DNA from: Litorivivens lipolytica
Lineage (GTDB): Bacteria; Pseudomonadota; Gammaproteobacteria; Pseudomonadales; Spongiibacteraceae
Reading direction: 5' to 3'
DNA: 64,000 bases
NCBI RefSeq assembly: GCF_014191715.1
Contig: NZ_JACHWY010000001.1
Location: 1,612,001-1,676,000, forward strand
Shown piece after piece: positions 44,835-53,397 of the stretch. The translations under genes and the position numbers were made by a program. A model generated the notes under the pieces. It searched no databases. It had not been told where the DNA came from and saw only the letters and a program-made list of their open reading frames with translations. The first letter of the stretch is position 1, and every line of letters begins with the position of its first letter.

Positions 44835-45956
44835 TTAGTTCAACAAACCCTCTTGCTCTCGCCGGCTCGCCTTTGCCGCAGCGCGCCGCCGCTGTGGCCG
44901 CCTTTTTAACCACAGGGTGATACCGGTAAACGCCAGAACCGTCGGCGCCAGCCCGAACAAACACCAGAGAATGCGGCTGGGCAACCCGGCAAAGTCACCA
45001 AAGTGCAGCCGTCGGTAACTGTCTACGGTTTTGGCACCTAACCCCTGCTCACGGATATCGTAGGTGCTGGTGGTTTCACCGGACTGCGCATCAAACTGCA
45101 CCACACTCGCGTATTGGCTCAACAGCGGATTGCCGCTTTCAACCTTGCCAAAGAAACGAATGTCCTGACCCGGCTCCCAGGGTAAGGAGATATAGGTGGC
45201 ATTAAAGTCAGGAATATCCTGTTCACTGCGATCATGCAGTGCCTGCAAAGATAGCTGGTCGTTATACAAGCGTTGCTGCATCACATAGTGCTCGGCGCCA
45301 TCGGCATGCTCTTCCAGCTCGTGATAAAAGTGCGTCAGATTCCACCAGGCACCGGTAAAGCCAAGAATCAGCAACACCGGCGAGGCATAGGCGCCGACCA
45401 GCTTGTGCAGATCACTGTAATACAAGACCCGACGCGCTTTGGTGCGCAGGGTACACAGGTTTTTCCAGAAACTGCGATGCAACCACAAGCCGGTAATTCC
45501 CAGCAGGCAAAGCACCACGGCAATCAAACCGCTCAACAACAACCCGGCATCGTGCAGCAACAGCGTAAAATGCAGCTCCAGCAGCCAGTCCGTCAGATAG
45601 TGGGTGGTGGAGACCACCAGCGCGAGAATGTCGGCGCGATACTGATCGAGCAGCAGATAGCTCCAGTCACTACTGCCGCGGGCAATCAGGTAAACCAGAT
45701 CAGCCCGCGCAGGATCTTCAAATAGTACCCAACCCACGACTTCATGGCTTGGGTTTGCCTCACTGACGGCTTGCAACAAAGTATCGAGGTTTTGCCGCTC
45801 CGGTAGCGGGTCGACCCGCACTTTGTCGTGCATCAACAGCGTATCAATTTCGTGCTTGAACACCAGCACGCTGCCGGTGAGGCAAATCACCAGCAGCGGC
45901 AGGCAAACCGCAAGCGCAGACCAGCTGTGAATGCGAAACAGCAGTTTGTTACTCAT
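44835..45956 (-). CDS. PepSY-associated TM helix protein
   Basis: 373-residue inner-membrane protein with four hydrophobic segments: near 13-33 (ALAVCLPLLVICLTGSVLVF), 130-150, 195-215 and 335-358. A PepSY-type extracytoplasmic region lies between the first two, and conserved His residues (LHKLVGAY, YRRLHFGD) may bind haem. The family is thought to act as a siderophore-iron reductase beside TonB receptors. Its start lies six bases after the stop of the receptor gene, so they are one operon. Confidence 0.88.
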   Translation of the reverse strand: MSNKLLFRIHSWSALAVCLPLLVICLTGSVLVFKHEIDTLLMHDKVRVDPLPERQNLDTLLQAVSEANPSHEVVGWVLFEDPARADLVYLIARGSSDWSYLLLDQYRADILALVVSTTHYLTDWLLELHFTLLLHDAGLLLSGLIAVVLCLLGITGLWLHRSFWKNLCTLRTKARRVLYYSDLHKLVGAYASPVLLILGFTGAWWNLTHFYHELEEHADGAEHYVMQQRLYNDQLSLQALHDRSEQDIPDFNATYISLPWEPGQDIRFFGKVESGNPLLSQYASVVQFDAQSGETTSTYDIREQGLGAKTVDSYRRLHFGDFAGLPSRILWCLFGLAPTVLAFTGITLWLKRRPQRRRAAAKASRREQEGLLN

Positions 45957-45961
45957 GGCGA

Positions 45962-48079
45962 TCAGTAAGCCCAGGACAGGGTGAGCTGACTGTTACGGGG
46001 AGCACCATAAAAGCCCTGTTCCCAATACAGACTGGTGATGTATTTCTCGTCGGTCACGTTGCCGATGTTCAAAGAGGCCGTCAGACTGTCGGTGATGGCG
46101 TACTGAGCAAAGAGATCCAGCAGTGCATAGCTGCCCTGCTTTACGCGCGTGCCGAGAGTAGGCAGTTTCATGTACGTGTCGTCCTGCCAGCGCAGCCCAC
46201 CACCAACGCGCAGTGGCAACACACCCGGCATCTGATAACTGAGGCTGGCATTCAGGGTTCGCTTAGGCACATAGTGACGCGCGCTATCGCCCTGATCATC
46301 TTCAATCTGCAGGACGGTAAAGTTGATATTGCCGCGCAGACCTTCGGCCAGATAGCCGCTGACTTCCAGCTCAAGCCCCTCGCTGGCGAAATCCACACCG
46401 CGGTAGACCCGCACTACCCCACCGGAAACCGGATCAGTTGCGTTGCCGGCAGCTTCTGCCGTGTTGTCATGCTCGGCACGGAAGACCGCCGCTGTTGCCA
46501 GCATGCGGCCACCGAACAGTTCGCCCTTTACGCCCAGCTCAATATTGCGCCCTTCGTTGGGATCGAGGCGGGTGAAGTCCTGACCGAGGTCGCGCTGCGG
46601 CATAAAGGTTTCGGTATAGCTGGTGTAGACCGTGTAGTCGTCGGCAAAGCGATACAACAGCCCGGCATAGGGCAAAGTCTTACCATTGGCTTCGGTGGAA
46701 TGATCTTCACCGTAGCTGCGACCTTCGCTTTCCCAGTCGATGGTGCGCGCACCGGCCGTTAGAGACAGGTTGTCGGTAAAGCGGTAACGGGTAGCGACGT
46801 AGATCGCCTGCTGGCGGTCAGTCCAGTTACTGCCATTGGCGGGGTCGCCAATGCCGTCGGCAAAGGTCGGGTAAGGCGCATTGCCATCCCAGGTATGCAG
46901 ATTGTCGATCGGCGGGAAGCCGTTACCGGTCGTAAAATCATAGACCGACGCATCTTTTAAGGTATTGCGCGCCCAGTTCGCTCCGAACACGATTTCGTGT
47001 TCACGGCCAGCCAGTGAATAACGACCGGAAACGTAGGCATCGGTGACGCCCTGATCTTCCTGCAGGGTGTAGGCGCTGGCATAGCCCGTCAGGCCCTGTT
47101 CAGTCACCGGGTCGGGTTGACCAAACACATAGAACAACTCTGAATCGCCATCGCGCCCATTGGCGTTGTGGCTGAGGATCAACTGCCAACCCTCGGCGAG
47201 CGTTTGCGCATACTCGATAAAGGCAGTGCGCCGATTGGTGTCCCAGTAAGACCAGTTCGACGAGGTGCTGGTCGAGGTATCATAGTCGGTCTGGGAGCCA
47301 TCTGTGTAATACAGGGGCAAGGCACCCCACAGTGGGCGGTCCGCATCACTGGACTGGAAGCTGCCACCAAAGGTCAGGCGCGCGCTGTCGCCAATATCCT
47401 GCTCAACCACCAGATATCCCAGTTTTATATCGAGCGAGTAGCGATCAAGGTAGGAGTCCCGGCTTTCCCTTGCCGCCACGGCGCGAAGGCGAGTCGACTC
47501 GCCGAGTACGACGCTAACGTCACCCTCTAAACGGCGCCGGTCCCACGAACCCGCTGTCAGCGCCAGTCGACCACTGTCTTCGGAAAACGGGCGTTTGCGC
47601 ACCAGATTGATACTGGCAGAAGGATTGCCGGCACCGGCCATCAGACCGTTGGGACCCCGCACCACATCTATGCGCTCGTAGATTGCGGTGTCTAATTCAC
47701 CCGCACGGTTGCCATAGCTTAGTGACAGCCCTACACCGTCGATCTGGAAGTTGGTGATATCAAACCCCCGCGCGGTGTAATAAGTTCGATCCGTCTCCAC
47801 GCGCTGCACCTGCACTCCGGACGCAGTATCCAGCGCCTGATTAAGGCTGACCATGCCAAAGTCGCGCATCTGATCCTGACCAATGGTGCTGATAGATTGG
47901 GGAGTTTCCAGCGCAGACAGCCCTAGACGGGTGGCACTGCTGTCACCCGCGGGCAGGTAGCCATCGCCCTTTTGCCCATAAACCGTCACCGTTTCGATTT
48001 CTTTCGCGATCAGCAAACCGCTGCAACCAGCCAGCAATACCGCCGCCCAATAGCGGCGACCCCGTGTATGCGTCTTCAT
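45962..48079 (-). CDS. TonB-dependent siderophore receptor
   Basis: 705-residue outer-membrane receptor. Signal peptide to about 25, TonB box-like IETVTVYG near 27-34, plug domain with ETPQSISTIGQDQMRDFG and YERIDVVRGPNGLMAGAGNPSASINLVRKRP (near 130-170), then the barrel ending in an aromatic residue (LTLSWAY). No N-terminal signalling domain. The plug wording is that of ferric-siderophore (FhuE/FpvA-like) receptors. A Fur-box match 48-66 bases upstream indicates control by iron. Confidence 0.93.
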   Translation of the reverse strand: MKTHTRGRRYWAAVLLAGCSGLLIAKEIETVTVYGQKGDGYLPAGDSSATRLGLSALETPQSISTIGQDQMRDFGMVSLNQALDTASGVQVQRVETDRTYYTARGFDITNFQIDGVGLSLSYGNRAGELDTAIYERIDVVRGPNGLMAGAGNPSASINLVRKRPFSEDSGRLALTAGSWDRRRLEGDVSVVLGESTRLRAVAARESRDSYLDRYSLDIKLGYLVVEQDIGDSARLTFGGSFQSSDADRPLWGALPLYYTDGSQTDYDTSTSTSSNWSYWDTNRRTAFIEYAQTLAEGWQLILSHNANGRDGDSELFYVFGQPDPVTEQGLTGYASAYTLQEDQGVTDAYVSGRYSLAGREHEIVFGANWARNTLKDASVYDFTTGNGFPPIDNLHTWDGNAPYPTFADGIGDPANGSNWTDRQQAIYVATRYRFTDNLSLTAGARTIDWESEGRSYGEDHSTEANGKTLPYAGLLYRFADDYTVYTSYTETFMPQRDLGQDFTRLDPNEGRNIELGVKGELFGGRMLATAAVFRAEHDNTAEAAGNATDPVSGGVVRVYRGVDFASEGLELEVSGYLAEGLRGNINFTVLQIEDDQGDSARHYVPKRTLNASLSYQMPGVLPLRVGGGLRWQDDTYMKLPTLGTRVKQGSYALLDLFAQYAITDSLTASLNIGNVTDEKYITSLYWEQGFYGAPRNSQLTLSWAY

Positions 48080-48126
48080 GACAATCTCCTGCGAGGCAAA
48101 TTATTGGATCGCATTTAAACGCAAGT

Positions 48127-48145
48127 AAGAATCATTATCAATATC
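48127..48145 (-). promoter_or_regulatory. Fur box upstream of TonB receptor
   Basis: Read on the minus strand the 19 bases GATATTGATAATGATTCTT match the Fur consensus GATAATGATAATCATTATC at 15 of 19 positions. It lies in the promoter region of the receptor (start 48079) and also upstream of divergent xthA. Confidence 0.75.
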
Positions 48146-48218
48146 GTTACCATTAAAAATATGCGTCGCACCTGCTCTGAGGTACAATGCGCGGCTTTAA
48201 ATTAAGGGGTTAACAGAG

Positions 48219-48983
48219 ATGCGTATCGCTTCGTGGAACGTCAATGGCATTCGGGCCGTCATGAAAAAAGACTTCGCTGAATCCCTTGCGGCCCTCGATA
48301 CCGACATCCTCTGCCTGCAGGAAACCAAGGCTCAGGACGATCAGGTCACTGCCGCTCTGGAAGGCATTGACGGCTACCACGTGTACAGCAATTCGGCTGA
48401 CAAGAAAGGCTATTCCGGAGTCGCCATCCTCAGCCGCAAGAAGCCGATTCGCGTGTTTGCTGACATCGGTATTGCCGAGCACGATACCGAAGGCCGGGTA
48501 CTGACGGCGGAATTTGACGACTTTTTTCTGCTGACGGTTTACACCCCCAACTCCGGCAACGAGCTGGTGCGCTTACCCTACCGCGAAACCTGGGATCGGG
48601 ATTTTCTGGCTTTTGTGAAAACGCTGGAGCAGGAAAAACCGGTGTTGATGTGCGGCGACTTCAATGTCGCACATCGAGACATCGATATTGCCCGGCCCAA
48701 GCCCAACTACAACAAAAGCGCCGGTTTTACCCAGAAAGAAATCGACGGAATGGACAATATCCTTGCGGCGGGTTTTGTCGACACCTTCCGTCACTGCTAT
48801 CCGGACACCGTCAAATACAGCTGGTGGAGCTACCGCGCTGGCGCGCGCGGCAAGAACATTGGCTGGCGGATCGATTATTTTCTGGGAAGTGAGTCGCTGG
48901 TAAGCAAGCGCCTGAAAGACGCCGCCATCTGGAATAATATCTTCGGCTCCGACCACTGCCCTGTAAGTGTGGACCTGAAATAA
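48219..48983 (+). CDS. xthA: Exodeoxyribonuclease III
   Basis: 254-residue DNA repair nuclease (apurinic/apyrimidinic endonuclease and 3' exonuclease). It begins MRIASWNVNGIRA, has the metal-binding Glu in CLQETK near 35, YTPNSG near 105, CGDFNVAHRDIDI near 145, YSWWSYR near 205 and the final GSDHCPV. All typical of the ExoIII family. Ribosome site AAGGGG before ATG. Confidence 0.93.
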   Translation: MRIASWNVNGIRAVMKKDFAESLAALDTDILCLQETKAQDDQVTAALEGIDGYHVYSNSADKKGYSGVAILSRKKPIRVFADIGIAEHDTEGRVLTAEFDDFFLLTVYTPNSGNELVRLPYRETWDRDFLAFVKTLEQEKPVLMCGDFNVAHRDIDIARPKPNYNKSAGFTQKEIDGMDNILAAGFVDTFRHCYPDTVKYSWWSYRAGARGKNIGWRIDYFLGSESLVSKRLKDAAIWNNIFGSDHCPVSVDLK

Positions 48984-49010
48984 GCCCGTGGACTTTAGCC
49001 TAAGTGCTTA

Positions 49011-49037
49011 GCTTTCACCGCTGCCAGCGGTGAAAGC
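49011..49037. repeat. Perfect 27-base palindrome over the stop codon of the VTT/FAD fusion gene
   Basis: GCTTTCACCGCTG (49011-49023) is exactly inverted at 49025-49037 around one base. It covers the last codons and stop (49015-49017) of the minus-strand gene and lies in the gap between convergent genes. No T-run follows, so it is not a standard terminator, although it could stabilise mRNA 3' ends. Confidence 0.85.
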
Positions 49038-51144
49038 GCTCTACCCATTGCAATAACTTCTGTGGCGCATGGGCCTTGCCCCACTCGCCGGCGGCATATT
49101 TATTCGCCTCGGCCAGTGTCGGGTAAATATGAATAGTGCCCAGAATTTTCTTGAGCCCAATGCGGTGCTTCATCGCCAGCACGTATTCCGCGATCAAGTC
49201 GCCGGCGTGTGCGCCAACAATGGTCACCCCGAGAATCCGATCTGAGCCCTCTGCCGTCAGCACTTTGACAAAGCCTTCATCACTGCCGTCGGCAATAGCG
49301 CGGTCGAGATCGTCGATGCCATAGCGCGTGACTTCATAGGCAATGTTCTGGGCTTTTGCATCCTGTTCATTCAAACCCACGCGCGCGATCTCGGGGCTTA
49401 TAAAGGTCGCCCAGGGAATTACCGAATAATCGACCCTGAATTTTTTGAAACGGCCAAACAGGGAATTTACCGCGGCGTACCAGGCCTGATGGGCGGCCAC
49501 GTGGGTAAACTGATAGGGCCCGGTCACATCGCCGCAGGCGTAAATATTGGGGTAACGGGTTTGCAGGTAGTCATTCACCGCAAGTGTGCCGTTGTCCCGC
49601 AATTCCACACCCAGCGTGTCCAGACCGAAACCTTCCACATTCGCTTTGCGTCCGATGGCTACCAGAACATGGTCAAAGACAAGCCGAACTGTTTCGCCTC
49701 TCTGCTCGGCATAAAGCACTTTCACCCCGTCTTCGAGGGCAAAGCGCACAGCCTTGTGGCCGGTCAGCAGATTCACACCATCCCGACGGAGTCCGTCGGC
49801 GGCGGCCGCCGCAACATCCTCGTCTTCTCGCGGCAGAATGCGCGGCAGCATTTCGACCTGCGTCACCTCGGCGCCCAAACGGACAAAGGCCTGAGCCAGC
49901 TCGCAGCCGATGGGACCACCGCCCAGCACCAACAGGCGCCCCGGATTGTCATCAATTTCCCAAAGGGAATCCGAGGTCAGGTAACCCACTTCATCGAGCC
50001 CGGGGAAAGGTGGCACCAGCGGTCTGGCCCCCGAAGCAATGATAATGTTGCGCGCCGAAAGACGTTCAATCTGACCATCTTCAGCGCGTATCTCGACGTC
50101 CCACGGTGATATCAGTCTGGCTTCCCCGGACCGACAATCGACGCCCAGTTCCGAATAACGTTCAACCGAATCATGAGGCTCAATACGCTCAATCACTTTG
50201 TGCACGCGCTGCATGATCGCGCCGAAATCCGCCTCGGGCGCCAAGGGTTTCAAGCCAAATCGGGGCGCACTGGCCGCGAGATGCCGCACCTGTGCACTTT
50301 TAATCAGGGTCTTGGACGGTACGCAGCCGGTATTCAGGCAATCACCGCCCATCTTGTGGCGCTCAATCAGGGTGACACTGGCCTTTACGGTCGCGGCGAT
50401 ATAAGCGCTCACCAGCCCCGCCGACCCAGCACCGATCACGATCAGGTTGCGATCGAAGTTCTTCGGTTTTTGCCAGCCGCGATACACTCGCAGGGCCTGC
50501 AGGCGATTGACGATGGCCTTGCCAAACCAAGGCAGCAGGGCCAACAACACAAAGGCCATCAGCAATTCAGCGGAGAGCAGGCCTGCGGGTGAGCTAATCT
50601 GCGATAGCTGGGTGCCGGCATTTACGTAAACAATCGCGCCGGGAAGCATGCCAATTTGACTGATCCAATAGAAGGTCCAGGTTCTGAGCGGTGTCAGCCC
50701 CATCAACAGATTGATGATGAAAAAGGGAAAGATCGGCACCAGACGCAGGGTAAAAAGGTACAGCGCACCATCGCGCTCAATACCCTGATTAATCGCCTTG
50801 AGACGCGTAGCGAACTTCTCCTGCACTGCATCTTTTAACAGATAGCGGGTTACCAGAAATGCCAGTGTCGCCCCGACACTGGCGGCAAAGGAGGCCAGTA
50901 ACACGCCGTGTAGCAGGCCAAAGATGGCGCCTGCCGCCAAGGTCATGATGGTGGCGCCCGGCAATGACAAGGCCGTCACTAGCACATAAAGGGCGAAGAA
51001 CGCAGCACTCGACAAGAGGGGCTTGGCCGCTACCGTGTCCTGAATCGCGCCCAACTGCGCCTGCAGGTAGGCGAGCCGTAGATACTGTCCGACATCGAAA
51101 ACGAACAGGAGCACGGCTAACAGCGCAATCAAGGTCGCCAGCAC
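49015..51144 (-). CDS. VTT/TMEM64 membrane domain fused to FAD-dependent disulfide oxidoreductase
   Basis: 709-residue fusion. Residues 1-210 form a TVP38/TMEM64 (VTT/DedA-like) membrane domain with five to six hydrophobic segments and the family's GATIMTLAAGAIFG and PIFPFFIINLLMGLTPL motifs. From 233 comes a complete pyridine-nucleotide disulfide oxidoreductase: FAD-binding LIVIGAGSAGL, redox-active Cys269/Cys274 in GGDCLNTGCVPSK, a second dinucleotide motif LLVLGGGPIGCELA, and ACGDVTGPY. It resembles mercuric reductase/dihydrolipoamide dehydrogenase but lacks the mercuric reductase Cys pair at the end. The start is unsure: GTG 51144 has no ribosome site, whereas GGGGGAGGG at 51172-51180 lies seven bases before CTG 51165. 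Last gene of the sigma/arsM operon. Confidence 0.85.
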   Translation of the reverse strand: MLATLIALLAVLLFVFDVGQYLRLAYLQAQLGAIQDTVAAKPLLSSAAFFALYVLVTALSLPGATIMTLAAGAIFGLLHGVLLASFAASVGATLAFLVTRYLLKDAVQEKFATRLKAINQGIERDGALYLFTLRLVPIFPFFIINLLMGLTPLRTWTFYWISQIGMLPGAIVYVNAGTQLSQISSPAGLLSAELLMAFVLLALLPWFGKAIVNRLQALRVYRGWQKPKNFDRNLIVIGAGSAGLVSAYIAATVKASVTLIERHKMGGDCLNTGCVPSKTLIKSAQVRHLAASAPRFGLKPLAPEADFGAIMQRVHKVIERIEPHDSVERYSELGVDCRSGEARLISPWDVEIRAEDGQIERLSARNIIIASGARPLVPPFPGLDEVGYLTSDSLWEIDDNPGRLLVLGGGPIGCELAQAFVRLGAEVTQVEMLPRILPREDEDVAAAAADGLRRDGVNLLTGHKAVRFALEDGVKVLYAEQRGETVRLVFDHVLVAIGRKANVEGFGLDTLGVELRDNGTLAVNDYLQTRYPNIYACGDVTGPYQFTHVAAHQAWYAAVNSLFGRFKKFRVDYSVIPWATFISPEIARVGLNEQDAKAQNIAYEVTRYGIDDLDRAIADGSDEGFVKVLTAEGSDRILGVTIVGAHAGDLIAEYVLAMKHRIGLKKILGTIHIYPTLAEANKYAAGEWGKAHAPQKLLQWVERFHRWQR

Positions 51145-51171
51145 TAATTTTCGTGATGTCGTCAGAACGGC

Positions 51172-51180
51172 ACCCTCCCC
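51172..51180 (-). promoter_or_regulatory. Strong Shine-Dalgarno without a standard start codon
   Basis: On minus the run GGGGGAGGG is followed after seven bases by an in-frame CTG (51163-51165), then 18 more bases in frame to the GTG at 51144. It could mark a CTG start for the VTT/FAD fusion, adding six residues (TTSRKL). Confidence 0.5.
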
Positions 51181-51190
51181 CTATGAATGT

Positions 51191-52105
51191 TTATATCTCG
51201 CTGCACGACGCACCATGCTTAAAGCAGCTGAAACAGCGGTGATGGCGCAGCATCACGCGCTGATTGAGGCTTTCTTTCAAGGTCGCACCGAGGTTGTAAT
51301 CCTCATCGTCATCCACGAGCGTGCAGGCGTAAACGCCAAGCTGTCCGTTTTGCTTGACCACCATGCGACTGAAGGCGCACATAAACTGGGCGCGGGTTTC
51401 TGCGCTATGGTGCTCTGTCATGCAGTTTTCGGTAATCTCGGGCACCGCCGCCTGAGAACCCGGCGTCAGAAAATCCGGAAAGGAAACCAATCGCAGGGAC
51501 TCCGGCAGACCATAGGCACGGAAGTGCTGCTTGAATGCCCGCTCAACTTCCTGCGTGTTTTCATCGGCCTGCCACTGCCGGGCGAGAGATACCTCGAAGC
51601 CCAACTCATGCAGTTGTCTCATTGCGATGAATGACTCTTCAAAAGTACCTTCGCCGCGCCCGGCCTCATGACGCGCCCGGTCCGGGTAATCGACGCTGAT
51701 TCTGAAACGTAGAGCGTGCGGTGCATTGATCAGCGGCTCCACCTGCGCCATGCGCTGCAGCAGTGGCCTCGTACCATTGGTCAACACCAGACAGGGCTTG
51801 AACTGAAGGGCGTAGTCGAGAATCTTGTGAAATTCCTTCGCAACAAAAGGCTCGCCGCCGGTAAAAGAAAAGTTTTCGACACCCAGTTCAACCGCCTCGT
51901 CGATAAAGGGTTTAACGTCTGCCAGCGTCATCAGTTGCAGTCGATCGTCACCGGGCTTGGAGCCTTCAAGGCAGAAGGGGCATTCAAGATTGCAGGCCGT
52001 GCCGGTATGAAACCAGAGCTCGCGTAGCGAGGGGGTATCAATATATCCGCGCGGCTCGCCGGCTGAAGTTGCAATCCAGCTGTTGGTTCTTGCGAGCATC
52101 AGCAA
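51191..52105 (-). CDS. Radical SAM protein of the arsM operon
   Basis: 304-residue radical SAM enzyme. The [4Fe-4S] motif is C38-x3-C42-x2-C45 (TACNLECPFC), with GGEP at 83-86 and further TIM-barrel strands (VLTNGTRPL, RFRISVDYP). A Cys-rich C-terminal part (CAFSRM, VYACTLV, RCFSCFKHGASC) resembles a SPASM/twitch auxiliary-cluster region. It does not look like the ArsS arsenosugar enzyme as I remember it. Its start overlaps the arsM stop by seven bases. A role in changing methylated arsenic products, for example adding a carbon group, is inference from context. Confidence 0.85.
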   Translation of the reverse strand: MLMLARTNSWIATSAGEPRGYIDTPSLRELWFHTGTACNLECPFCLEGSKPGDDRLQLMTLADVKPFIDEAVELGVENFSFTGGEPFVAKEFHKILDYALQFKPCLVLTNGTRPLLQRMAQVEPLINAPHALRFRISVDYPDRARHEAGRGEGTFEESFIAMRQLHELGFEVSLARQWQADENTQEVERAFKQHFRAYGLPESLRLVSFPDFLTPGSQAAVPEITENCMTEHHSAETRAQFMCAFSRMVVKQNGQLGVYACTLVDDDEDYNLGATLKESLNQRVMLRHHRCFSCFKHGASCSEI

Positions 52106-53142
52106 CAGGCCCCGCCATTGTCAGCGTCGGCGTTTTGCTGGAAAGGCATCAGATCACCACAGTCGGGAAAGATGCCGTAGTGGGTATCGAAGTTGCCGAT
52201 AAACTCAAAATAGCGCGCAAACCGGGTACCTTTCAGCATGTGCCAGGTATTGCCGCAGACCGGAAAAATACGCCCTTTTTCAATTCGATGATGGGAATCG
52301 AGCACAAACACTGCATCGCTTCCTTCAATACCACCGTGGTAAATCACAGCCTGGCCGTAGTCTTCACAGGCGGGCTCGAGCGAGTCGAGTTTGAACAAGC
52401 GGTAAGTCGCCGAGAAAAAAGAGGCCGGGGCCAATCGCTCGGCAATAGCAGGGTTATCGATCCCCAAGGGGCGGTCTTCAACCAAGCGAGGATCGGCAAA
52501 GCCGCTGCGTTTCGCCAGATTCAAAAAGTCGTTCCAATAAAGGGCACCACCCAGACACTCACCGTAGAGCACCGGGTCGTTGCGCAAACTGTCGGGCAAT
52601 CGACGATCACAGTAGACGTCGGAAAAATAAAACTCCCCACCGGGTTTGAGCACCCGATAAACCTCTTTCAAAACCGCATCTTTATCCGGCGACAGGTTGA
52701 TCACGCAATTCGAAATCACAATATCAAAACTATTGTCTTCCAGCCCCAGCTCATCCAGCTTTTCAATGTAGCCTTCGAGAAATTCGACGTTGGATGCGGC
52801 ATACCCGAACTGTTCGCGATGATAATCCTGATGCGCCCGGGCAACGGCAAGTTGCTCCGGCGTCATATCCACGCCCACCACATAACCCTGCTCGCCGACC
52901 AGTGCGGACAGCGCATAGACATCTCGACCACTGCCGCTGCCCAAATCAAGAATCCGCATGCCTTCCAGCACTGTTGGCGCAACCAACCCACAACCGTAGT
53001 ACCGATTCAGCACCTCCGGGTGGATTTTCGCCAGAATGGGTTTCAGCCATTGCGGTGGTTCGACGTCACAACAGGCATCGGTCTGCAGATCGTTGCTCGA
53101 TTGCAGTTGTTTACCGTAATAATCTTTTACATCACTTTGCAT
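52099..53142 (-). CDS. arsM: Arsenite methyltransferase (ArsM)
   Basis: 347-residue SAM-dependent methyltransferase converting As(III) to methylated species. The three conserved As-binding Cys are present: Cys51 in RYYGCGL, Cys146 in ISNCVINLS and Cys196 in GECLGGALYW. The SAM motif is ILDLGSGSGRDVYALS at 64-79. It also has Cys24/Cys25 near the N-terminus and ends GGACC. Length and order fit ArsM. It follows the zinc-finger anti-sigma gene by 15 bases and is coupled to the radical SAM gene. Confidence 0.92.
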   Translation of the reverse strand: MQSDVKDYYGKQLQSSNDLQTDACCDVEPPQWLKPILAKIHPEVLNRYYGCGLVAPTVLEGMRILDLGSGSGRDVYALSALVGEQGYVVGVDMTPEQLAVARAHQDYHREQFGYAASNVEFLEGYIEKLDELGLEDNSFDIVISNCVINLSPDKDAVLKEVYRVLKPGGEFYFSDVYCDRRLPDSLRNDPVLYGECLGGALYWNDFLNLAKRSGFADPRLVEDRPLGIDNPAIAERLAPASFFSATYRLFKLDSLEPACEDYGQAVIYHGGIEGSDAVFVLDSHHRIEKGRIFPVCGNTWHMLKGTRFARYFEFIGNFDTHYGIFPDCGDLMPFQQNADADNGGACC

Positions 53143-53157
53143 TGTGTGATTACCGCT

Positions 53158-53397
53158 TTATTTAAATGTAGATTTCTCGGCGTTCTCGACAGCTTTCAGG
53201 ACAGAGCTTATTTCCGCTTCGCTAGCTGAACCGTGCATTCTCGGAATGGCGCGCAACAACCACTCAAACTGACGGATATAACGTCGGCAATGCCGACATA
53301 TAATGAGATGCATCTGCAGCACAAAGCGCTCACGCCGGCTCAGCTCGCCCGCCAGCAGAGCATCGGCCTGATGCACGACCTCCCTGCATTTCAGCAT
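53158..53397 (-). CDS. Small zinc-finger anti-sigma factor
   Basis: 79-residue soluble protein. The zf-HC2-type motif is C4 near the start plus H-L-I-I-C-R-H-C at 30-37, i.e. H-x3-C-x2-C, the zinc-binding anti-sigma signature. No transmembrane segment, so it would sense cytoplasmic redox state or metal/metalloid directly. Its start overlaps the sigma factor stop by seven bases. As(III) binding to its thiols would be a simple trigger; that is a hypothesis. Confidence 0.85.
   Translation of the reverse strand: MLKCREVVHQADALLAGELSRRERFVLQMHLIICRHCRRYIRQFEWLLRAIPRMHGSASEAEISSVLKAVENAEKSTFK

Noticed and set aside
43903-44838. 311-aa plus-strand ORF
   Set aside because: Antisense of the beta-propeller lipoprotein gene.
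49015-51144. Calling the oxidoreductase part mercuric reductase
   Set aside because: It lacks the C-terminal vicinal Cys pair and any mer neighbours.
52069-53229. 386-aa plus-strand ORF
   Set aside because: Antisense of arsM; the latter has its conserved cysteines and SAM motif.
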